A stretch of 64,000 nt of DNA from Sinorhizobium psoraleae (GCF_013283645.1 NZ_JABEKV010000003.1:682001-746000); one strand, 5' to 3'. Shown: positions 1-8,928, numbered from the stretch's first letter. Numbers and translations: made by a program. The notes: generated by a model not told the origin, from the letters alone.

Positions 1-106
1 CGGAAGCAAGACCCGCCGCGCCGCCGCCCACAACCACGATATCGGCCTGCACATCGAAGGCGGACCGCTTGACCGGCAGAGCTGATTTTCTGAGAATTGT
101 CGACAT
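1..106 (-). CDS. FAD-dependent oxidoreductase, N-terminal fragment (window edge)
   Basis: Only the first 35 codons lie in the window; the rest continues off the left edge. The start ATG (106-104) follows a strong GAGGAGGAG ribosome site. After a short leader, residues about 22-34 read DIVVVGGGAAGLA, the Rossmann dinucleotide-binding fingerprint (GGGxAG) of flavoproteins such as the fumarate reductase/succinate dehydrogenase and related FAD oxidoreductase families. Substrate cannot be told from this piece. It lies downstream of the AraC-family gene on the same strand, so that regulator may control it. Confidence 0.75.
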   Translation of the reverse strand, partial: MSTILRKSALPVKRSAFDVQADIVVVGGGAAGLAS

Positions 107-227
107 GAGCTCCTCCTCTTGATGCCAACATTCGGGCACGGTTGATCCCGTTCATGCCGACGCTGCCAATTCGCGGCGCGCACGTCTTTCAGGTCTTTGC
201 GCTTTACAAATTCCTGTAGGGTGATCG

Positions 228-259
228 GCGCCGTATCGGCGCGGCGGGAGGGACGTCCC
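228..259 (-). terminator. Paired palindromes downstream of the AraC gene
   Basis: A perfect 6-bp stem (GCGCCG/CGGCGC, 3-nt loop, 228-242) is followed by the 10-bp palindrome GGGACGTCCC (250-259). They lie between the AraC gene and the flavoprotein gene. No T-run follows on the minus strand, so a Rho-independent terminator is possible but not proven; an operator for the downstream gene is the alternative. Confidence 0.3.
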
Positions 260-287
260 GGCTTGCGTTCAGGCAGGCCGTAAGAGG

Positions 288-1151
288 TCACCCGAGACCT
301 TTGGAGCGAACCTGACCGGGGGTACAACCCAGCTTTCGGTTCAAGACCGATGTCATGTGTTGCTGCGATGAGAAACCGCAGCGGAAAGCGACTTCGGCGA
401 TCGAAAGGTCAGATTGGGAGAGAAGCTTCTGCGCTTGCTCGACCCGCCGTTTCAGGACGAACTGGTACGGCGGCAGCCCCGTACGCGCCTTTATGCCCTC
501 GAATACCACGCGCAACGGCAACTCGACGATCCGGCTCAGGCGGGCGCAGCTAATGTCGCTCTCAAGTTCAGCATCAATGAAGGCAGTGAGGCGGTCGAAC
601 TCGGCATCCGAAAGCGCGGCGGCACGCGCGGGCTTGACGGAATGAAGGCCGCACATCGTCTCGAGATAGACCAGGCCGCCGAGATAGTTAATCTCCAACG
701 GATCGAGCGGCCGGTTGAAGCGGAGGCGCTCGCGGGCATAGTTGGCAAGATGACGGATCGATCTCAGCCGAATATTGTTGGTGCTTCCGGCGCTTCGCGC
801 TCCATCGAGGCTGCGGTCGCTTATGGATGCCTGGAACGCATTGGAGTAGGAGAATGCAATGAAGCCGTGATGAACGGTGCTTGTCGCGACGCGGACGTTG
901 CCTTTGCGGGGGTGAAAGGCGGCGGTTTCGCCGTGGAATAGCAGCGCTTCCTCACTGTCATCCTCGAACTTGGCTTTCGAAAAGATGTCTCCGAGGAGCA
1001 GGCATATGACGTCGACCTCATTGGCGAACTCAAGCGTATAGGGTTTCGCGCTCGCAATGCAGTAGTCGATGCCGCCGTAGCTGCCGCGTGCCGGAAATTG
1101 CTCCAGTCCACCGTAGCGAAGCTCTCTCGCGCGCCCAATAGTCGCCGTCAC
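288..1151 (-). CDS. AraC-family transcriptional regulator
   Basis: This 287-residue protein has the usual AraC layout: an N-terminal ligand/dimerisation half and a C-terminal double helix-turn-helix (about residues 187-284). The second helix-turn-helix reads SIAEVAFRCGFSSQQHMTSV and is followed by the family's LGCTPGQVR. The start is a GTG at 1151, chosen because GGGAGG lies 8 nt upstream; an ATG at 1159 in another frame gives only a three-codon ORF. It is probably an activator of nearby genes, perhaps the flavoprotein to the left. The effector is unknown; the N-terminal half resembles the AraC-binding-like cupin seen in several rhizobial regulators. Confidence 0.85.
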   Translation of the reverse strand: MTATIGRARELRYGGLEQFPARGSYGGIDYCIASAKPYTLEFANEVDVICLLLGDIFSKAKFEDDSEEALLFHGETAAFHPRKGNVRVATSTVHHGFIAFSYSNAFQASISDRSLDGARSAGSTNNIRLRSIRHLANYARERLRFNRPLDPLEINYLGGLVYLETMCGLHSVKPARAAALSDAEFDRLTAFIDAELESDISCARLSRIVELPLRVVFEGIKARTGLPPYQFVLKRRVEQAQKLLSQSDLSIAEVAFRCGFSSQQHMTSVLNRKLGCTPGQVRSKGLG

Positions 1152-1628
1152 TTGGTCATCCTCCCCAGTCTGACCTCATTCGCTTTCATTTCCCAGCATG
1201 ACCGGCCGCTTGAATACCCTTCCGCAGGCCGGGGTTGTTCTTGCCATTCGCACACATGAACACAAGGATCGCATGTTGGGGTGCAGCGCCGTGAGCGTTC
1301 ATCTCGCGGTCGGGCTCTTCTGCTTTGAAGGAACAAAATTGTAACCGGTCGGCGGCAGACGAGTTCTCCTCGTAAAGCGTCTGCGGCGTTGCAGTCGTCC
1401 TTTCCTCCCAAGATGACGAACGCAAGGGAGTGTAACAGACGGGACGTATCCGTTAATCATTTCCGCGCGAGGCAATATAACGGATTGTTATGAAGCGCGA
1501 CGAGCGCCCCCTCATCCAACTTGTGGCCGTGCGAAGATCTGACTCTTTGAGATGACCCAATTCCGGACGGAACACCGCTCCACGCTTTTCCTGGAATCGC
1601 GCCAAGGGCGGAAGCGCGCCGATCCTGC
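1152..1628. other. Intergenic region with no convincing gene
   Basis: This 477-bp gap separates the deaminase gene from the AraC gene. Short ORFs here (for example minus strand 1148-1411) have atypical composition, and the only recognisable structure is the palindromic element at 1558-1599. The promoter of the AraC gene should lie in it, but I see no clear -35/-10 pair. Confidence 0.6.
1558..1599. repeat. Imperfect intergenic palindrome, RIME-like
   Basis: The arms CAATTCCGGACGGAA and TTTTCCTGGAATCG pair imperfectly around an approximately 13-nt loop, just after the 3' end of the deaminase operon. I recall sequences of this type as recurrent intergenic palindromes in Sinorhizobium/Rhizobium genomes, but only one copy is visible here. 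It could act as a transcript end or mRNA stabiliser. Confidence 0.4.
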
Positions 1629-2927
1629 TCAGCGCCCGCGCGCTGAGGGCACGTAATCGCGTCCTATGTCGATCGACGCCGGGCGCCCGCCAAGGAAAAG
1701 CTCGCTGATGCGGGGCGCGGTCCTGCTGATGATTTTGCCGGACTTGATAACGAACAGGCGGTTCGCCTTCAATCTCAGCGCCTCTATGACGTCGGCCGCC
1801 TGCAGCACGATGAGATCCGCCTTGCAGCCGACTTCGAGGCCGTAACCTTCGAGCCCCATGGTCTTTGCCGAATTGACGGTAATCGCGTCGAAGATCTTGT
1901 GCTTGTCCTCGACGCCGGCCATCTGCGCCACATGGATTGCCATGTGGGCCACCTCCAGCATATCGCCCGAGCCCATTGAGTACCAGGGGTCCATGACGCA
2001 GTCATGCCCGAAGGAGACGTTGAGGCCGGCCGCCATCAGCTCCCGCACCCGTGTCATGCCGCGCCGCTTCGGGTAGGTGTCGTGACGGCCCTGCAGCATG
2101 ATGTTGATCAACGGATTGGGGATCACGTTGATCTCCGCCTCGGCCATGAGAGGGATGAGCTTGGAAACATAATAGTTGTCCATGGAGTGCATCGAGGTGA
2201 GATGTGAACCGGCGACGCGTCCCTGGAGGCCGAAACGCACCGTTTGGGCCGCCAGCGTTTCGATGTGGCGCGACAACGGATCGTCGGTCTCGTCACAATG
2301 CATGTCGACCGGCAGCCCACGGTCGGCGGCAACGCGGCACAGCGACTCGACCGAGCGGGCGCCGTCTTCCATCGTCCTTTCGAAATGCGGAATGCCGCCG
2401 ACGATATCGACGCCCATGTCGAGTGCACGCTCAAGCGAGGTCACGCCGTCCGGGGCGCGGTAGTAGCCGTCCTGCGGGAAGGCGACGAGTTGCAGCTCAA
2501 TATAGGGAGCGACCTTTTCCTTGACCTCCAGCAGCGCTTCGGCTGTCACAAGGCGCGGATCGGAAGTGTCCACATGGCTGCGAATATAGAGAAGGCCCTG
2601 GCTGACGGCGAGGTCGCAATAGCGTAGCGCCCGCTCGACCAGCGCTTCCTTCGTCAAGAGCGGGCGCAGTTCGCCCCACAGCCCGATACCCTCCAGCAGG
2701 GTCCCGGAGACGTTCATTCGCGGCATGCCGAGCGACAGCGTCGCATCCATATGAAAATGCGGATCGCAGAACGGCGGGCTGACGAGGCGACCGCTCGCGT
2801 CGACCTCCTCACCGGCGGTCGCGGCAATCGATTTCTCTATGGCGGCGATCCTGCCGCCTGCAAGGCCGATATCGAAACCCTGGCGGCCGTCCGGAAGGTT
2901 GGCGTTGCGGATGATCAGGTCGAACAT
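1629..2927 (-). CDS. Cytosine-deaminase-family amidohydrolase
   Basis: This 432-residue metal-dependent amidohydrolase aligns along its length with E. coli CodA at a constant four-residue offset. The metal and catalytic residues are all present: His57 and His59 (HFH), Gln152, His210 and Glu213 (HCDE), His242 and Asp309. The residue after the catalytic Asp, Asp314 in E. coli CodA and part of the base pocket, is Cys310 here (GHDCVMDPW), so the substrate may not be cytosine itself. It is the last gene of a BMP-type ABC importer operon, 23 bp after the second permease, which suggests it deaminates or hydrolyses the imported heterocycle. GGAGAA lies 7 nt before the ATG. Confidence 0.85.
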   Translation of the reverse strand: MFDLIIRNANLPDGRQGFDIGLAGGRIAAIEKSIAATAGEEVDASGRLVSPPFCDPHFHMDATLSLGMPRMNVSGTLLEGIGLWGELRPLLTKEALVERALRYCDLAVSQGLLYIRSHVDTSDPRLVTAEALLEVKEKVAPYIELQLVAFPQDGYYRAPDGVTSLERALDMGVDIVGGIPHFERTMEDGARSVESLCRVAADRGLPVDMHCDETDDPLSRHIETLAAQTVRFGLQGRVAGSHLTSMHSMDNYYVSKLIPLMAEAEINVIPNPLINIMLQGRHDTYPKRRGMTRVRELMAAGLNVSFGHDCVMDPWYSMGSGDMLEVAHMAIHVAQMAGVEDKHKIFDAITVNSAKTMGLEGYGLEVGCKADLIVLQAADVIEALRLKANRLFVIKSGKIISRTAPRISELFLGGRPASIDIGRDYVPSARGR

Positions 2928-2950
2928 GGGTCAGTTCTCCGGGTGTTCGC

Positions 2951-3895
2951 TCAGCGCTCGCCGCGCCGGTAAGGTTGCATCAGAGCCTGGGGGACGCGGG
3001 CGCGCCGGGCCATCAGCGCCAGCGCCGCGATCGACAGCAGATAGGGGATCATCAGGAAGATCTGGTAGGGGACGCCGCCGCCCAGCACCGCCTGCAACCG
3101 GAGCTGGAAGCTGTCGAATAGCGCAAACAGCAAAGCGCCGATGAGCGCGCGGCCCGGACGCCAGGAGGCGAAAACGACGAGCGCGATGCAGATCCAGCCG
3201 CGTCCCTGCACCATGGTCGGGAAGAAGCTGTTGAAGGCCGAGAGTGTCAGGAAGGCCCCGCCGACACCCATCAGCGCGCTGCCGAAGATGACGGCGCCGT
3301 AGCGCATCACCATCGGGTTGATACCCTGTGCCTCGGCGGCGTGCGGATTTTCGCCTGTCATGCGGATGGCAAGCCCGAGCGGCGTGCGGAAGAGCACGTA
3401 GCCGAGTACCAGCGCCAACGCGATCGCCCCGTAGGTCGGCAGCGTCTGCGTGAAGAGTGCCGGACCAATGAAGGGGAGGGATGAGAGCGCCGGCAGGTCT
3501 ATCGGCTGGAACGGCTCGATTGTCGGCGGTGTGCCTGCCACCGGCACCAACAGCCGGAAGACGTAGTAGCTGAAGCTCGAGGCGAAAAGCGTCACGCCGA
3601 GACCGGAGACATGCTGCGACAGGCCGAGCGTCACCGTCAGTGCCGCGTGCAGCAGGCCGAAGACCCCGCCGGCGAGGGCCGCAACCAGCAGGCCGGCCCA
3701 GAGATTGGCGCCGTTATAAACTGCCAGCCAGCCAATCATCGCGCCGAACGTCATGATGCCCTCTATGCCGAGGTTCAGGACGCCGGAGCGCTCGCACAGG
3801 AGCGCCCCGAGCGTGCCAAGGATCAGCGGCGTCGCAATGCGCAGGACGGCCGCCCAGAGGCCCGCCGAAGCGAAAATGTCGATCACGGCATTCAT
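2951..3895 (-). CDS. ABC transporter permease, nucleoside/BMP type (second subunit)
   Basis: This 314-residue inner-membrane permease of the branched-chain/ribose superfamily (BPD_transp_2) is of the kind paired with BMP-type binding proteins, like Bacillus NupQ (YufQ). About nine hydrophobic segments are visible, and the conserved cytoplasmic stretch ERSGVLNLGIEGIM lies near residue 35. The start MNAVIDIF at 3895 was chosen because its ATG overlaps the TGA of the preceding permease by 4 bp (ATGA), implying translational coupling; longer readings run through that gene. It should form the translocation heterodimer with the upstream permease. Confidence 0.85.
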   Translation of the reverse strand: MNAVIDIFASAGLWAAVLRIATPLILGTLGALLCERSGVLNLGIEGIMTFGAMIGWLAVYNGANLWAGLLVAALAGGVFGLLHAALTVTLGLSQHVSGLGVTLFASSFSYYVFRLLVPVAGTPPTIEPFQPIDLPALSSLPFIGPALFTQTLPTYGAIALALVLGYVLFRTPLGLAIRMTGENPHAAEAQGINPMVMRYGAVIFGSALMGVGGAFLTLSAFNSFFPTMVQGRGWICIALVVFASWRPGRALIGALLFALFDSFQLRLQAVLGGGVPYQIFLMIPYLLSIAALALMARRARVPQALMQPYRRGER

Positions 3896-4941
3896 CGGCG
3901 AATCCTGTACTGGGTGAAGAAGACGCCGACCAGCATACTGATCAGCGACAGGGCCACCGTCACATCGGCAATATATGTGGGAATGCCCATGCTGCGGCTC
4001 ATCCCGTCGGCGCCGACGAACATGACGGCCGTGAACAGGGCGGCCAGCACCACGCCCAAAGGATTGAGATTGGCGAGCATGGCCACGACAATGCCGGAAT
4101 AGCCGTAACCCGGCGACAGGTCCGTCGTCACGTAGCCCTGTACGCCCATGACTTCGATGGCCCCCGCGAGGCCGGCGAGTCCGCCTGAGATGCAAGCCAC
4201 CTTCACCAGCGTGCGGCCGAGTGGCACGCCGGCGAATACTGCCCCGGCGGGATTGAGGCCGGCCGCGCGCGACTGCATGCCGAACGCCGTGCGCGACTGC
4301 ACGAGATGGACGGCGACGGCGAGCATGAGCCCGATCCCCAGGCCGATATGGAGGCGGGATCGGGCGAGAAGTTTAGGCAGGACCGCGTCGTCGGCGACCG
4401 GTTGGGATTGTGGCCAGCCGAAGGCCATCGGGTCCTTCAGAACGCCATCGATCAGCATGGAGACGAAGAGCAGGGCGACGAAATTGAGGAGAAGTGTGGT
4501 CACGACTTCGTCGACGGAAAAGGACAGCCTCAGCCACAGCGGCACGAGCAGCAGCACGATGCCGGCCGCTGCACCGACGACGAGAAGCAACGGGATCTGC
4601 ACCGCCGAGGGCAGGCCGGCGAGGAGCTGCGAACTCGCGGCGGCAACCGAGATCGCGCCGAGATAAAACTGGCCCTCGCCGCCGATATTCCAGAGTCGCG
4701 CCCGGAACGCGACGGCTGCGGCGAGGCCCGTCAGAATGAGCGGGCTTGCGCGGGTCAGGGTCTCTGTCGCTGAAAGCCGCGAACCGAAGGCGCCGACGAG
4801 AATGCGCCAATAGGCCTCCATGACGGGCGCACCGGCAATGGCAATGAGTATTCCCGCCAGCGCCAACGCGCAGAGGGCGGCAAGCACAGGCGTTGTGATC
4901 ACCAGTGCGACCGAACGATGTTCGCGTCGTTCAAAGCGCAT
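3892..4941 (-). CDS. ABC transporter permease, nucleoside/BMP type (first subunit)
   Basis: This 349-residue multi-pass permease resembles NupP (YufP) of nucleoside importers. The family's coupling-region motif RARLWNIGGEGQFYLGAI lies near residue 80, and a second conserved stretch, SRAAGLNPAGAVFAGV, near residue 225. The gene starts 11 bp inside the end of the ATPase gene and ends in a 4-bp ATGA overlap with the next permease, so the transporter subunits are tightly coupled. Solute specificity comes from the BMP protein encoded four genes upstream. Confidence 0.85.
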   Translation of the reverse strand: MRFERREHRSVALVITTPVLAALCALALAGILIAIAGAPVMEAYWRILVGAFGSRLSATETLTRASPLILTGLAAAVAFRARLWNIGGEGQFYLGAISVAAASSQLLAGLPSAVQIPLLLVVGAAAGIVLLLVPLWLRLSFSVDEVVTTLLLNFVALLFVSMLIDGVLKDPMAFGWPQSQPVADDAVLPKLLARSRLHIGLGIGLMLAVAVHLVQSRTAFGMQSRAAGLNPAGAVFAGVPLGRTLVKVACISGGLAGLAGAIEVMGVQGYVTTDLSPGYGYSGIVVAMLANLNPLGVVLAALFTAVMFVGADGMSRSMGIPTYIADVTVALSLISMLVGVFFTQYRIRR

Positions 4942-6457
4942 CGGAAATCTCGTGCTCCTCGTTCCATTCGCCGGCCATCATCAGGCCGAGTTTTGTGGCA
5001 TCGGCCTCTTGCGCTGCAACAGGAGGCGAAAGCCGTCCGTTGACGATGGCCTGAATGCGGTCGGCAAGGGCCATGACTTCATCCAGGTCTTCCGAGATCA
5101 ACAGCACTGCCGTCCCTTCGCGCCTTGCCTGAAGCAGGCGTTCGTGCACGGCGGCGACCGCACCCTCGTCAAGCCCGCGCGCCGGCTGCGCCGCAATCAG
5201 GATGCGCGGTCGCTCGATCAGATTGCGCCCGAGGATGAGTTTCTGCATGTTGCCGCCCGAAAGCAGGCGAGTCCGTGTCGTCGGCTTGCCTCCGCGCACG
5301 TCGAAAGCATCGATGATCTTGCGGGCGAATGCCTGGCCTGCCGACCGGTCGACGAGGCCGTGGCGCGAAAATCGTGGCAGGCGCTCGAGAATCGCGTTCT
5401 CCCATATGGCCATCTCGCCGATCGCGCCTTCGTTGTTGCGGTCTTCCGGGACGCGGCCGATTCCCGCCAGCACAGCGCCTTCCACCGACAGGTCGCCGAT
5501 CGGCTCACCGAACAGCACGATGCTGCCCTTGTCACGCCTGACCGTGCCGGACAGTAGATGCGCCAGCGTCGTCTGGCCATTGCCGGACACGCCGATGATG
5601 CCAAGAACCTCGCCGGCGCGCAGGGTGAAATCGATTGATTTCAACCGCTCCACCCCGTCGATGCTGACGCTGACGCCGGCGACCTCCAGCACTACTTCGC
5701 CGGGCGTCGACGGCTCGCGCACGGGACGGGCGACCTTGCGGCCGACCATCAGTTCGGCAAGCTCCGCCTTGTTCGTCTGGCTCGCCAGACGCTCCGCCAC
5801 CTTGCGGCCGCCGCGCAGCACGACGATCCTGTCGGCCGCGGCCATGACCTCGTCCAGTTTGTGCGAAATGAAGATCAGCGAAAGCCCCTCGCGCGCCATG
5901 TATTTCAGCGTCGAGAATAGCCGCTCAGACTCCAGATTGGTCAGCACCGCAGTCGGCTCGTCAAGGACCAGGATGCGCGCGTCGTTGTAGAGCGCCTTCA
6001 GGATCTCGACGCGCTGCTGTTCGCCGACCGAGAGGTCACCGAGGCGCGCGTCCGGGTCCACCGTCAGGCCGAACCGCGAGCAAATGCCCTGAAGCTTTTG
6101 CCGCGCCGCATCCGTGCCGGATCGAAGCCGCCAAAGGCTCTCAGTGCCGGCCATCACGTTTTCCAGCACCGTCAGGTTGGGAGCGAGCGAGAAATGCTGG
6201 TGCACCATGCCGATGCCGGCGCGGATCGCCGCGCGCGGCTTGCCCGGTGGTAATTCCTGTCCTTCGATCAGCACCTTGCCGCTGTCCGGCACGTAGTGGC
6301 CAAAGAGGATGTTCATCAGCGTCGTCTTGCCAGCGCCGTTTTCGCCGAGGAGGGCGACGATCTCGCCCTTTCCAAGGCTCAGCGAGATATCGTCATTGGC
6401 CAGGTTATCGCCGAAGCGCTTGCTGATGCCGGAAATGTCGAGAGCGGCGATGGTCAT
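4931..6457 (-). CDS. ABC transporter ATP-binding protein with two nucleotide-binding domains
   Basis: This 508-residue double ATPase is of the sugar/nucleoside type (RbsA/NupO-like). The first domain has a full Walker A (GENGAGKTT), signature LSVGEQQR and Walker B ILVLDEPTAVL. The second has GVSGNGQTT, where the P-loop Lys is replaced by Gln, then LLSGGNMQK. A degenerate second P-loop is common in BMP-associated ATPases, so this is not a defect. The start at 6457 gives MTIAALDIS; its ATG shares one base with the TAA of the amidase gene (TAATG). A longer reading to 6544 runs into the amidase gene and is not supported. Confidence 0.9.
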   Translation of the reverse strand: MTIAALDISGISKRFGDNLANDDISLSLGKGEIVALLGENGAGKTTLMNILFGHYVPDSGKVLIEGQELPPGKPRAAIRAGIGMVHQHFSLAPNLTVLENVMAGTESLWRLRSGTDAARQKLQGICSRFGLTVDPDARLGDLSVGEQQRVEILKALYNDARILVLDEPTAVLTNLESERLFSTLKYMAREGLSLIFISHKLDEVMAAADRIVVLRGGRKVAERLASQTNKAELAELMVGRKVARPVREPSTPGEVVLEVAGVSVSIDGVERLKSIDFTLRAGEVLGIIGVSGNGQTTLAHLLSGTVRRDKGSIVLFGEPIGDLSVEGAVLAGIGRVPEDRNNEGAIGEMAIWENAILERLPRFSRHGLVDRSAGQAFARKIIDAFDVRGGKPTTRTRLLSGGNMQKLILGRNLIERPRILIAAQPARGLDEGAVAAVHERLLQARREGTAVLLISEDLDEVMALADRIQAIVNGRLSPPVAAQEADATKLGLMMAGEWNEEHEISDAL

Positions 6458-7869
6458 TATGTAAGTCCCGCGACTGCAAAGCGATGCTGCCAGCGTCCCT
6501 GCCGCTCGAGGCGTGCGGCAAGGCTGAAGAGGAGGCGGTCGCATCCCATCGGAGCCAAGATCTGCACCGGCAGCGGCAAACCATCGCCGTCGGCCCCGAA
6601 GGGAAGCGTGAGCGCTGGGAAGCCGGTCACATTGGCAAGCGCGGCGAGGGGCGCAAACGCCGTCATGCGATGGATCTGCAGGTCGATGTCGTCGTGGTCG
6701 AAGGGGAAGGCACCGATCGGCAGGGGCGCCGACGCGAGCATCGGCGTCAGGATGCAGTCCACCCGGTCGAAAAGCGACCAGATCGCGCGGCTCGCGTGGA
6801 CGGCGGCGTCAAGCGTGGCCCAGAGCGTGGTTGCCTCGAGCCGTGATCCATGGCTGATGAACGCCTGCGTCAGCCGTTCCGCACGTGAGGCATCAAGTCC
6901 GGTGGACCTGACGAAATTGCCAAGATTGACGGCGATGATGTCGCGTAGCGCCCGGCCGCTTGCGGCGACGCCTGCGGCGAAGGCTTCCCAATGCATGGCA
7001 ACGATGCTGTGGCCTTCCGCCTCAAGGACGCGGGCGGCCGCTTCGACGGCCTCGCTGCGTTTCGGTTCGGTCGGGTAGTCTTCGCCGGTCTCGACCAGAA
7101 GGCCGATGCGCAATGAGCCTGCCGGGGGAGGTGCGAGGGACGGATCGGCAAACGGTCCCCTGGCGTTTCCGGCCGCCGCGCCGAAGATCGCTGCAAGGTC
7201 GCGGACCGAGCGGCAAAGCGCCAGTTCGCTGGCAATGCCGCCGAGATGATTGCCAAAGGACGGCCCTGCCGGCATGACGCCGCGGGTCGCCTTCAGACCG
7301 AAGAGGCCGCAACAGGCCGCCGGCACCCGGATCGATCCGCCGGCATCGGTCGCATGGGCGATCGCCACGATGCCCGCCGCAACGGCCGCCGCCGCCCCGC
7401 CGGAGGAGCCGCCCGGCGTCCGACCAGGATCGAGGGGATTGCGGCAGACTGGCCCTGTCGCCGGCTCGCTCGCAAGCGACAGGCCCATTTCCGGCACCGT
7501 AGTCAGTCCGAAGAAACAAAGGCCGGCCGCGCGAAGCCGGGCCGCCAGATCGCTGTCGTCTGCCATGTCAGCACCGCGGTCGACCAGGTTTGAACCGGCC
7601 GCAACCGGAAGGCCGGTGAAGGGGCCGCCCAGATCCTTGGCAAGACTCGGGACGCCGAGAAGCGGCGCGGGCTGCCCGCCGTTCGGCGCCCGGCTCAGGC
7701 GGGCGTCGGCATTTTTCGCTGCAGCTCTTCCGAGCGTCGCGTCGAGGTGGACGATCGCGCCTATTTCAGCCCATCGGCTGGCGGCCGCCAGGGACGCTTC
7801 CATGGCTTCGGAAGCGGTGAGGCGCCCCATCCGAAGCGCCTCTGCCAGAGACGTTGCATCGCCGGCCAT
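6457..7869 (-). CDS. Amidase (amidase signature family)
   Basis: This 470-residue enzyme hydrolyses C-N amide bonds through the Ser-cisSer-Lys triad. Lys78 (SLAKDL), Ser155 in GGSSGG and the nucleophile Ser179 in DAGGSIR are spaced as in the family (24 residues between the two serines). Its place between the binding-protein and ATPase genes of an importer operon is unusual and suggests that the transported solute contains an amide, carbamoyl or ring-amide bond. It starts 11 bp after the binding-protein stop. The exact substrate is not predictable; GatA is unlikely because no GatB/GatC neighbours are present. Confidence 0.85.
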   Translation of the reverse strand: MAGDATSLAEALRMGRLTASEAMEASLAAASRWAEIGAIVHLDATLGRAAAKNADARLSRAPNGGQPAPLLGVPSLAKDLGGPFTGLPVAAGSNLVDRGADMADDSDLAARLRAAGLCFFGLTTVPEMGLSLASEPATGPVCRNPLDPGRTPGGSSGGAAAAVAAGIVAIAHATDAGGSIRVPAACCGLFGLKATRGVMPAGPSFGNHLGGIASELALCRSVRDLAAIFGAAAGNARGPFADPSLAPPPAGSLRIGLLVETGEDYPTEPKRSEAVEAAARVLEAEGHSIVAMHWEAFAAGVAASGRALRDIIAVNLGNFVRSTGLDASRAERLTQAFISHGSRLEATTLWATLDAAVHASRAIWSLFDRVDCILTPMLASAPLPIGAFPFDHDDIDLQIHRMTAFAPLAALANVTGFPALTLPFGADGDGLPLPVQILAPMGCDRLLFSLAARLERQGRWQHRFAVAGLT

Positions 7870-7880
7870 CGAGAAGCCGG

Positions 7881-8867
7881 CTACTTCGGCTCGTCCGTGA
7901 TGCGCGGAACTTCGAAGGCACCGGATTTGATCTCGGAGCGCTTGGCTTCCATGGCCGCTTCGGCATCCGCGGGGGCGACGCCTTTCACATAGGCGACGTC
8001 ACTGCCGCCCTCCTTGAGCAGGCCGAATGGGGTGTAATCCTTACCGACCGGCTTGCCGGCGGTCGCGTCGGCAATCGCGGCGTTGAGGATGGGGCGGAAG
8101 CCCCACAGGGCGTTGGCGAAGACCGTCTCGGGATAGCGCGGGGTGTAGTCAATCAGCGAACCCACGGACCTGATTCCGCGTTCCTTCGCCGCGTCGGCCG
8201 TTCCGATGCGCTCGCCGAAGAGGATGTCGGCGCCGGCGTCGATCTGGGCGAGGCCCGCTTCGCGCGCCTTCGGCGGATCGAAGAAGGTGCCGATGAAGGT
8301 TACGAGGTGCTTGGCGTCCGGATTGACGGCCTTCACCCCTGCGGCGAAGGCGTTGATCAGCATGTTGACTTCCGGGATCGGCATGGCGCCGACGGAGCCG
8401 ACGACGTTCGACTTCGTCATCTTGCCGGCAAGCATGCCTGCCAGATAGGCGCCGTCATGGTTCCAGGTGCCGAAAACGCCGAAGTTATCGCCGGATTCCT
8501 TGCCGCTCGAGCCGAGGACGAAGGCGGTTTCGGGGTATTCGGACGCCACTTCGCGAGCCTGCTTTTCGACGGCGTATGCTTCGCCAATGATGAGTTTTGC
8601 GCCCTGTTCGGCGTATTCGCGCATCGCACGAGGATAGTCCGTGCCCGAAACGCCTTCCGAGAAAACATATTCGATCACACCTTCAGCAGCCGCATCCTGC
8701 AGCGCCTTGTGGAGGACCGAGTTCCAGGCGTTCTCGACAGGGGACGCGTGGATGCCGGCGACCTTTATAGGCGTGCTGGCGCGAACTGTCGGCACGAAAG
8801 CGCTCACGCCGAGCGCCAAGCCCGACGCAAGCACGCTGCGCCGGCTCATCATCAGATCTCTTGTCAT
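7881..8867 (-). CDS. BMP-family ABC transporter substrate-binding protein
   Basis: This 328-residue periplasmic protein begins with a Tat-like signal (MSRRSVLASGLALGVSAF) and probable cleavage after VRAS. The mature part has the BMP/Med lipoprotein-family features: the opening KVAGIHASPVENAWN, FGTWNHDGAYLAGMLAG, and the C-terminal AYVKGVAPADAEA. Relatives bind purine nucleosides or riboflavin. There is no lipobox, so it is soluble. It is the first gene of the operon, behind a good promoter and a dyad operator. Purine- or pyrimidine-like ligands fit the amidase and deaminase downstream, but this is inference. Confidence 0.88.
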   Translation of the reverse strand: MTRDLMMSRRSVLASGLALGVSAFVPTVRASTPIKVAGIHASPVENAWNSVLHKALQDAAAEGVIEYVFSEGVSGTDYPRAMREYAEQGAKLIIGEAYAVEKQAREVASEYPETAFVLGSSGKESGDNFGVFGTWNHDGAYLAGMLAGKMTKSNVVGSVGAMPIPEVNMLINAFAAGVKAVNPDAKHLVTFIGTFFDPPKAREAGLAQIDAGADILFGERIGTADAAKERGIRSVGSLIDYTPRYPETVFANALWGFRPILNAAIADATAGKPVGKDYTPFGLLKEGGSDVAYVKGVAPADAEAAMEAKRSEIKSGAFEVPRITDEPK

Positions 8868-8884
8868 GGATGGCGTCCCCTCTT

Positions 8885-8896
8885 TACCAACTGGTA
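8885..8896. promoter_or_regulatory. Dyad operator TACCA-N2-TGGTA
   Basis: An inverted repeat TACCA-AC-TGGTA lies between the -10 box and the start codon of the BMP gene, the place expected for a repressor site. The shape fits GntR/FadR- or LacI-type operators. A closely similar site lies at 28977-28992 before the NikA-type importer. Confidence 0.55.
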
Positions 8897-8899
8897 GAA

Positions 8900-8928
8900 T
8901 TTTTAGGGCGTGCCCAAAATTGTGTCAA
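8900..8928 (-). promoter_or_regulatory. Sigma-70-type promoter of the BMP importer operon
   Basis: On the minus strand, a perfect -35 TTGACA (8928-8923) is followed after 17 bp by TAAAAA (8905-8900), four of six matches to the -10 consensus. Transcription would start next to the TACCA-N2-TGGTA dyad. Confidence 0.6.

Noticed and set aside
1148-1411. Minus-strand ORF of 87 codons before the AraC gene
   Set aside because: No recognisable motif and Arg/Cys-rich composition; its end only overlaps the AraC start region.
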